The position numbers were made by a program, and so were the translations under genes. From an uncultured Eubacteriales bacterium (GTDB taxonomy: Bacteria; Bacillota; Clostridia; Christensenellales; Christensenellaceae), in contig USII01000027.1 of NCBI GenBank assembly GCA_900554725.1, forward strand, positions 1-9,482: DNA of 9,482 bases, given 5' to 3'. Below are positions 6,289 through 9,482 of this stretch, piece by piece (positions within the stretch are counted from its first letter, which is position 1; each line of letters begins with the position of its first letter). Below the pieces are notes generated by a model. It was not told the DNA's origin. It saw nothing but the letters and a program-made list of their open reading frames with translations, and did no database searches.

Positions 6289-7198
6289 TTAGCGATTTAG
6301 GTATTCCCTCGCCTGCTCGGCGGCAACGGCGCCATCTGCCACCGCCGTCGCCACTTGCCGCAGCGCCTTTTGGCGCACATCTCCCGCGGCAAAAACGCCG
6401 GGCAGCTCTGTTTTGGTATCCTCGGCGCTGGGCAAGTATCCAGCAGCATCCAGGTGCACCTTTCCCTTCAGGATGCCAGTATCCGCGACGCGCCCAATGG
6501 CCACAAAAAGGCCATCGGCAGCGAGTTTCTTTTCCTCGCCCGTCTGTACATTTTCCAGCACAATCGCCTCAAACCCCAGCGCGCCCTCCAGCGCCTTGGG
6601 CCGATATCCAAGCAGCATCGAGAGGTTTTTCCTCTCTTTTGCCCTCTTTATAAGATATTCCTGCGCGCGAAATTCATTCCGGCGGTGCACCAGTGTCACA
6701 CTTTTTGCCAGATCGCAAAGATAGAGGGCGTCTTCCAGAGCCGTATCGCCCCCACCAATGACAATGGTATCCCTTCCGCGGAAAAAGGCGCCATCGCAAG
6801 TTGCGCAATAGGAGATCCCCGCGCCCACCATCTGTTCTTCGCCAGCAAGCCCCAGCTTTCTTGGCGCGGCACCCATCGCAAGGATGACAGCTTTTGCCGC
6901 ATATTCCCCCGCGCCCAAAGGCCTTCTTCTGCTCCCCTTCCAGCTCCACGCTAAGAATCTCATCCGAGATAATTTCCGCGCCAAAGCGCTCCGCCTGGCT
7001 TTTCAGCTGTGCTGCAAATTCGCCTCCTGAAATACCCTGAGAAAACCCGGGGTAATTTTCCATTTTATGCGTATAGGCTATCTGCCCGCCTGGAACCTGC
7101 TTTTCTATGGCCGCCACATGCAGCCCACTCCTTGCCGCATAAATCGCTGCGGTCAGCCCCGCAGGCCCCGCGCCAATGATCAAAACATCGTATATCAT
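6289..7198 (-). pseudogene. trxB: Thioredoxin reductase, frameshifted
   Basis: TrxB uses FAD and NADPH to reduce thioredoxin. The N-terminal part (from [18 protein letters not shown]) carries the FAD-binding GxGPAG motif and lies in one frame. From about residue 97 the homology continues in another frame, with [13 protein letters not shown], active-site CATC, NADPH-binding [19 protein letters not shown], and the C-terminal FAD motif GVFAAGDVR. The break falls on a run of five C (plus strand) at 6906-6910. Removing one base restores '...[14 protein letters not shown]...' and a 302-residue enzyme of normal length. As written, translation would stop near 6674 after about 174 residues, without CATC. 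The start at 7198 is chosen over 7231 because AAAGGAG lies at 7208-7214, nine bases before it. All catalytic motifs are intact, so a base-calling error is at least as likely as a true pseudogene. Confidence 0.92.
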
Positions 7199-7247
7199 AT
7201 CCTGCAGCTCCTTTCTGCGCTTGCTTTTCATTTTTGGTTATTGGGTT

Positions 7248-7277
7248 ATTATACCATAGCAGCTGTGAAATGTCCAA
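7248..7277 (-). promoter_or_regulatory. Extended -10 promoter for the trxB-glmM-glmS operon
   Basis: On the minus strand, TTGGAC (7272-7277) is followed after 18 bases by a perfect TATAAT (7248-7253). This is preceded by the extended -10 element TG at the proper position (TGGTATAAT). The predicted start near 7241 leaves a leader of about 40 bases before the trxB ATG. No other promoter was seen before glmM or glmS. Confidence 0.8.
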
Positions 7278-7516
7278 AAGGTACTGTATTTCGCCTTAGC
7301 TTTCATTATCTTGCTGCAAATGCTAAAAAACATGCCGTTTTCTCCTGCAAAATCACCCCTGATATTGTTGCAAAATAAAAAATATTCTGTTAACTTAATA
7401 GACACGACCTTGCATAATTTGCTTGTGCTTGGGAAAGATCCTTGCCGGATAAGGCGCAGAGTTATCGTCTGCGCCCTGTCCTTTTTTGTTATATTTTTTA
7501 TAAGAAGGAGAACTTT
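7278..7516 (+). other. Long leader/intergenic region upstream of the MATE gene
   Basis: About 240 bases separate the trxB promoter from the MATE start codon. The left half is AT-rich. A weak promoter candidate is TTGCAA near 7369 with TAACTT 17 bases on. The right half holds an intrinsic-terminator hairpin (listed separately), and CCTT at 7440-7443 can pair with AAGG at 7451-7454 in a small competing stem that would open the base of the terminator. I compared it by eye with guanidine-I, c-di-GMP-I, preQ1-I, ZTP, tetrahydrofolate and fluoride aptamers and saw no match. I see no coding sequence here. Confidence 0.45.
7447..7487 (+). terminator. Intrinsic terminator/attenuator in the MATE leader
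   Basis: GGCGCAGA (7453-7460) pairs perfectly with TCTGCGCC (7468-7475) around a seven-base loop. After one mismatch the stem continues for five pairs (7447-7451 with 7477-7481, including one G-T), followed at once by six T (7482-7487). The upstream gene trxB runs the other way, so only rightward transcripts begun within 7278-7446 can reach it. This makes it a leader attenuator for the MATE gene or the end of a small RNA. The distance from the T-tract to the start codon is about 30 bases. Confidence 0.75.
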
Positions 7517-8875
7517 ATGAACAACGAAGCACTCTTTGCCAAGACGCCTCCTACAAAGCTGTTTTTTAAGGCAGCCATTCCGGGGGCTATCGGCATGCTG
7601 GCCTCTGCCCTGTTCCAGCTTCTGGAAGGCATATTTGTAGGCCAATATCTTGGGGATACCGCCTTTTCCGCGCTCAACCTCGCCATGCCTTTTGTCATCA
7701 TCAATTTTGCGCTGGCAGATCTCATCGGCGCGGGCTCTTCCGTGCCTATCTCCATCCGCCTTGGACAAAAGCGCGGGGAGGAGGCCAACCAGATTTTCAC
7801 CTGTGCCTGCCTGCTCATTTTGGGCTCGGGCGTGGTTTTTGGCGGGCTCATGTATGCCCTTTCCCCTGCTCTCATCCGCTGGATGGGCGCAGAAGGGGAA
7901 TACGCCGCCCTGGCAGTGCAATATCTTCAAGTATACGCCCTCTGTTCTCCCGTAACCACCATCATCTTTGCGGTGGATAACTATCTGCGCATTTGCGGGA
8001 AAATCCGCTACAGCATGCTGCTCAATATCTTCATGTCCCTCTTTATCGCAGGGGCACAATATCTGCTTTTGGGCCCCTTGAATTGCGGCATCTGGGGGGC
8101 TTCTCTTGCCACTTGCCTCGGCATGTTTTTAAGCGCACTCATCGCCTTTTTCCCCTTTTTCTTTGGAAAGGCAGAGCTGCGCTTCGCCCGGCCGCGCCTC
8201 TCGCTTAGCATACTCAAAAAAATCGTGGCCTGCGGCAGCCCCAACTTTTTAAACAACATCGCCGGGCGTTTGGCTTCCATCATGATGAATGCGGTTTTGC
8301 TGCGCCTGGCCGGGGAAAACGCGGTTTCTGTCTACGGAATTCTGATGTACGCCGAAGGGTTTATTCAGCCGCTTCTCTACGGAATGTGCGATTCCCTGCA
8401 GCCCTCTATTGGCTATAACTGGGGCGCCCAGAGCTTTGATCGGGTGTTCGCCCTTCAGAAGCGCTGCTATTTCTTCAGCGCCCTGGTTTCCATTGCCTCT
8501 GCTGTGCTCATCTTCCTGGCGCCCATGCAGATTGCCCGGCTCTTTACTCAGCAAGCAGACGGCTCGCTCATCTCCATGGCAATTCCCGCTCTCCAGATCT
8601 TCAGCTTTACCTACCTGACCAGGTGGTTTTCCTTCGCCACTCAGAGCTTTATGACCGCCGTGGATAAACCGGTGCAGGCATCCCTCATCTCTGTGACAAC
8701 GGCCCTTCTTTTCCCCGCTGCGCTCATCCTGTTGCTCTGGCCTCTGGGCCTAAATGGAATCTGGCTCAACATGCCGGCCGCTTCTATTTTGGCAGGGCTG
8801 CTTTCCATCGTCATTCTCTTGCACTTCCGGCGCAACATGCACAAAACGCCTGCTCCCCTGCCGGAGGACGCCTGA
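7517..8875 (+). CDS. MATE-family multidrug/cation antiporter
   Basis: MATE proteins are inner-membrane exporters that expel drugs or metabolites in exchange for Na+ or H+. The 452-residue product has the expected size and about twelve hydrophobic segments, in two homologous halves (about 15-175 and 235-400). Typical stretches are 'IPGAIGMLASALFQLLEGIFVGQYLG', broken by small residues, 'LIGAGSSVPISIRLGQ' in the first half, and 'FIQPLLYGMCDSLQPSIGYNWGA' in the second. A basic, Pro-rich cytoplasmic tail ends the protein. ATG at 7517 has AGAAGGAG at 7503-7510 with a six-base gap. A longer frame starting at 7442 would begin inside the terminator hairpin and has no ribosome site, so it was not used. 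The substrate cannot be told from sequence; the family branch looks like MepA/NorM-type transporters common in Clostridia. It is a single-gene unit with its own terminator. Confidence 0.93.
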   Translation: MNNEALFAKTPPTKLFFKAAIPGAIGMLASALFQLLEGIFVGQYLGDTAFSALNLAMPFVIINFALADLIGAGSSVPISIRLGQKRGEEANQIFTCACLLILGSGVVFGGLMYALSPALIRWMGAEGEYAALAVQYLQVYALCSPVTTIIFAVDNYLRICGKIRYSMLLNIFMSLFIAGAQYLLLGPLNCGIWGASLATCLGMFLSALIAFFPFFFGKAELRFARPRLSLSILKKIVACGSPNFLNNIAGRLASIMMNAVLLRLAGENAVSVYGILMYAEGFIQPLLYGMCDSLQPSIGYNWGAQSFDRVFALQKRCYFFSALVSIASAVLIFLAPMQIARLFTQQADGSLISMAIPALQIFSFTYLTRWFSFATQSFMTAVDKPVQASLISVTTALLFPAALILLLWPLGLNGIWLNMPAASILAGLLSIVILLHFRRNMHKTPAPLPEDA

Positions 8876-8948
8876 GCCGCTTGGCCGGGCAGCGCCCGTC
8901 AGCTCCATTCATCCATTGGCCTCTTAGATTACTTTGGCTGCTTTCATT

Positions 8949-8983
8949 AAAAAAGCCGGAAATGAATCAATTTCCGGCTTTTT
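8949..8983 (+). terminator. Rho-independent terminator after the MATE gene
   Basis: GCCGGAAAT (8955-8963) pairs perfectly with ATTTCCGGC (8970-8978) around a six-base loop. Flanking A-tract pairs extend the stem, and T8979-8983 follow. It lies about 75 bases after the stop codon and, with A and T tracts on both sides, may work in both directions. Confidence 0.92.
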
Positions 8984-9025
8984 CTTTGGGCATAATTCGG
9001 CGTGGTTTCAGGGCATTGAAAGCAT

Positions 9026-9072
9026 AAAAAAAGCCCGTAAGCGCGCGGAGAACCGCATGCATACAGGCTTTT
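9026..9072 (-). terminator. Long imperfect hairpin, best read as a leftward terminator
   Basis: AAAAGCC (9029-9035) pairs with GGCTTTT (9066-9072). After single mismatches the stem continues with GTA/TAC, GCG/TGC and finally GCGG (9045-9048)/CCGC (9053-9056) around a four-base loop. On the minus strand the stem is followed by seven T (9026-9032), while the plus strand has only four, so it would stop transcription arriving from the right. No gene is visible to its right inside the window that would need it. Confidence 0.65.
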
Positions 9073-9218
9073 GATGTAGTAGTGAATTATCTCTTGGAGT
9101 TATCAAGCGTTCTTTTCATAAGGTTTCAGAACATTGTGTTGCTTGGTATATCGTATCATCGCAGGGCTTTTACTCGTTGGCAAGTACAGCAATTTTCAAG
9201 GATTGCGTTTACCGTAGT

Positions 9219-9246
9219 ATAGTATATCTTATTCATAAGTTGTCAT
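9219..9246 (-). promoter_or_regulatory. Weak candidate leftward promoter
   Basis: On the minus strand, ATGACA (9241-9246, five of six to the -35 consensus) is followed after 16 bases by TACTAT (9219-9224, four of six to the -10 consensus). A transcript from here would run about 185 bases to the leftward terminator-like hairpin at 9026-9072. AT-rich DNA produces such matches often, so this is tentative. Confidence 0.25.
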
Positions 9247-9286
9247 AAGTTTAAATCACATGGCGTAATGGGTTTTTAATGGGTTT
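9234..9286. repeat. Two phased pairs of short direct repeats
   Basis: CATAAGTT occurs at 9234-9241 and 9244-9251 (10-base period). TAATGGGTTT occurs at 9266-9275 and 9277-9286 (11-base period). Spacing near one helical turn puts each pair on the same face of the DNA, as for paired protein-binding sites. The binding protein is unknown. Confidence 0.6.
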
Positions 9287-9391
9287 AGATACTGCCCCCT
9301 GTGGGGGATACAGAGAGCGGAGCACAGCGGCAGGGAGTGCGTTCAATAGCCGCAAAGAATAAAAGGAGTTTTATAGAAGCTGTATTTTATT

Positions 9392-9415
9392 TAGTTACAG
9401 TAGTTACTTAGTTAC
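9392..9415. repeat. Triple direct repeat TAGTTAC
   Basis: TAGTTAC occurs three times, at 9392-9398, 9401-9407 and 9409-9415, with periods of nine and eight bases. It lies just upstream of an isolated TATAAT at 9436-9441. It could be an operator or iteron-like site for something beyond the window edge. Confidence 0.5.
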
Positions 9416-9482
9416 AAATGCGATTTTGTGCAAGATATAATAGGATACGGCAAGCCATAACAAGATATACAAAGTATCTGTG

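Larger units (their letters stand above)
9073..9482. other. Non-coding, AT-rich right flank with no recognisable gene
   Basis: About 400 bases hold no frame that I can support as a gene on either strand. The stretch is clearly AT-richer than the coding part of the window and contains short direct repeats, a five-pair GC hairpin (CCCCC 9295-9299 with GGGGG 9303-9307), a weak leftward promoter and an isolated TATAAT at 9436-9441. It may be the regulatory region of a gene beyond the right edge or the border of a mobile element; the window does not decide. Confidence 0.5.

Noticed and set aside
3526..6300. Long plus-strand frames of 444 and 336 residues opposite glmS and glmM
   Set aside because: They are mirror frames of two unmistakable enzymes, rich in His/Arg/Gln from antisense codons, without ribosome sites or recognisable domains.
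7442..7516. Upstream start for the MATE protein adding 25 residues
   Set aside because: This start lies in the terminator hairpin region without a ribosome site, and the added residues do not look like a MATE N-terminus. ATG at 7517 has a strong site.
7238..8059. Minus-strand frame of 273 residues opposite the 5' half of the MATE gene
   Set aside because: It covers the leader, the trxB promoter region and MATE codons in antisense, and has no family pattern. The MATE protein on the plus strand is clear.
9436..9441. TATAAT as a rightward promoter at the window edge
   Set aside because: The hexamer is perfect, but no acceptable -35 lies 16-18 bases upstream and no gene start follows before the edge.
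1..9482. CRISPR arrays, tRNA or rRNA genes, insertion sequences
   Set aside because: No regularly spaced repeats of 25-40 bases, no cloverleaf-like segment, no conserved rRNA stretch and no transposase frame were seen on either strand.

Overview
The window looks like a chromosomal segment of a spore-forming Clostridia-type Firmicute of intermediate G+C. The evidence is a complete spo0A, a Veg-family gene, strong GGAGG-type Shine-Dalgarno sites before nearly every gene, U-tract hairpin terminators, and a GlmM/GlmS/TrxB set of Firmicute type. No species can be named from the sequence alone.

Layout, left to right. Positions 1-154 hold the 3' end of a membrane-anchored protein, probably the C-terminus of a Gldg-family ABC-transporter auxiliary protein, closed by a strong terminator. 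An AT-rich gap carries a promoter for spo0A (437-1201), the master regulator of sporulation. The next gap (1202-1553) is the most striking non-coding stretch. It has three perfect 9-bp DnaA boxes plus several near matches within about 100 bp, then a hairpin with a U-tract, then a veg-like gene (1554-1889). The veg reading frame runs on past its conserved core into the 3' end of a convergent gene (1753-2877, minus). That convergent gene encodes an unrecognised two-domain protein with a long charged, Gln/Pro-rich linker.

Positions 3094-7198 form a leftward operon, trxB-glmM-glmS, with a clear extended -10 promoter at 7248-7277. GlmS makes glucosamine-6-phosphate and GlmM turns it into glucosamine-1-phosphate, so together they feed peptidoglycan precursor synthesis. 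TrxB would supply reduced thioredoxin, but its reading frame is broken by one extra base in a run of five C (plus strand) at 6906-6910. This is either an assembly error or a real pseudogene. There is no room for a glmS ribozyme between glmM and glmS.

Divergent from trxB is a MATE-family efflux pump (7517-8875). Its upstream region contains an intrinsic terminator hairpin that can only act on rightward transcripts starting inside the same intergenic region, which suggests attenuation or a small RNA. A strong terminator follows the pump gene. The last 500 bases (about 8990-9482) have no convincing gene. They are AT-richer and carry a leftward terminator-like hairpin, several pairs of helically phased direct repeats and a GC hairpin, the look of a regulatory region or the edge of a mobile element.

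The window is mostly ordinary core chromosome. The best candidates for something undescribed are the DnaA-box cluster beside spo0A, the attenuator-like leader of the MATE gene, the linker protein at 1753-2877, and the right-hand non-coding block.
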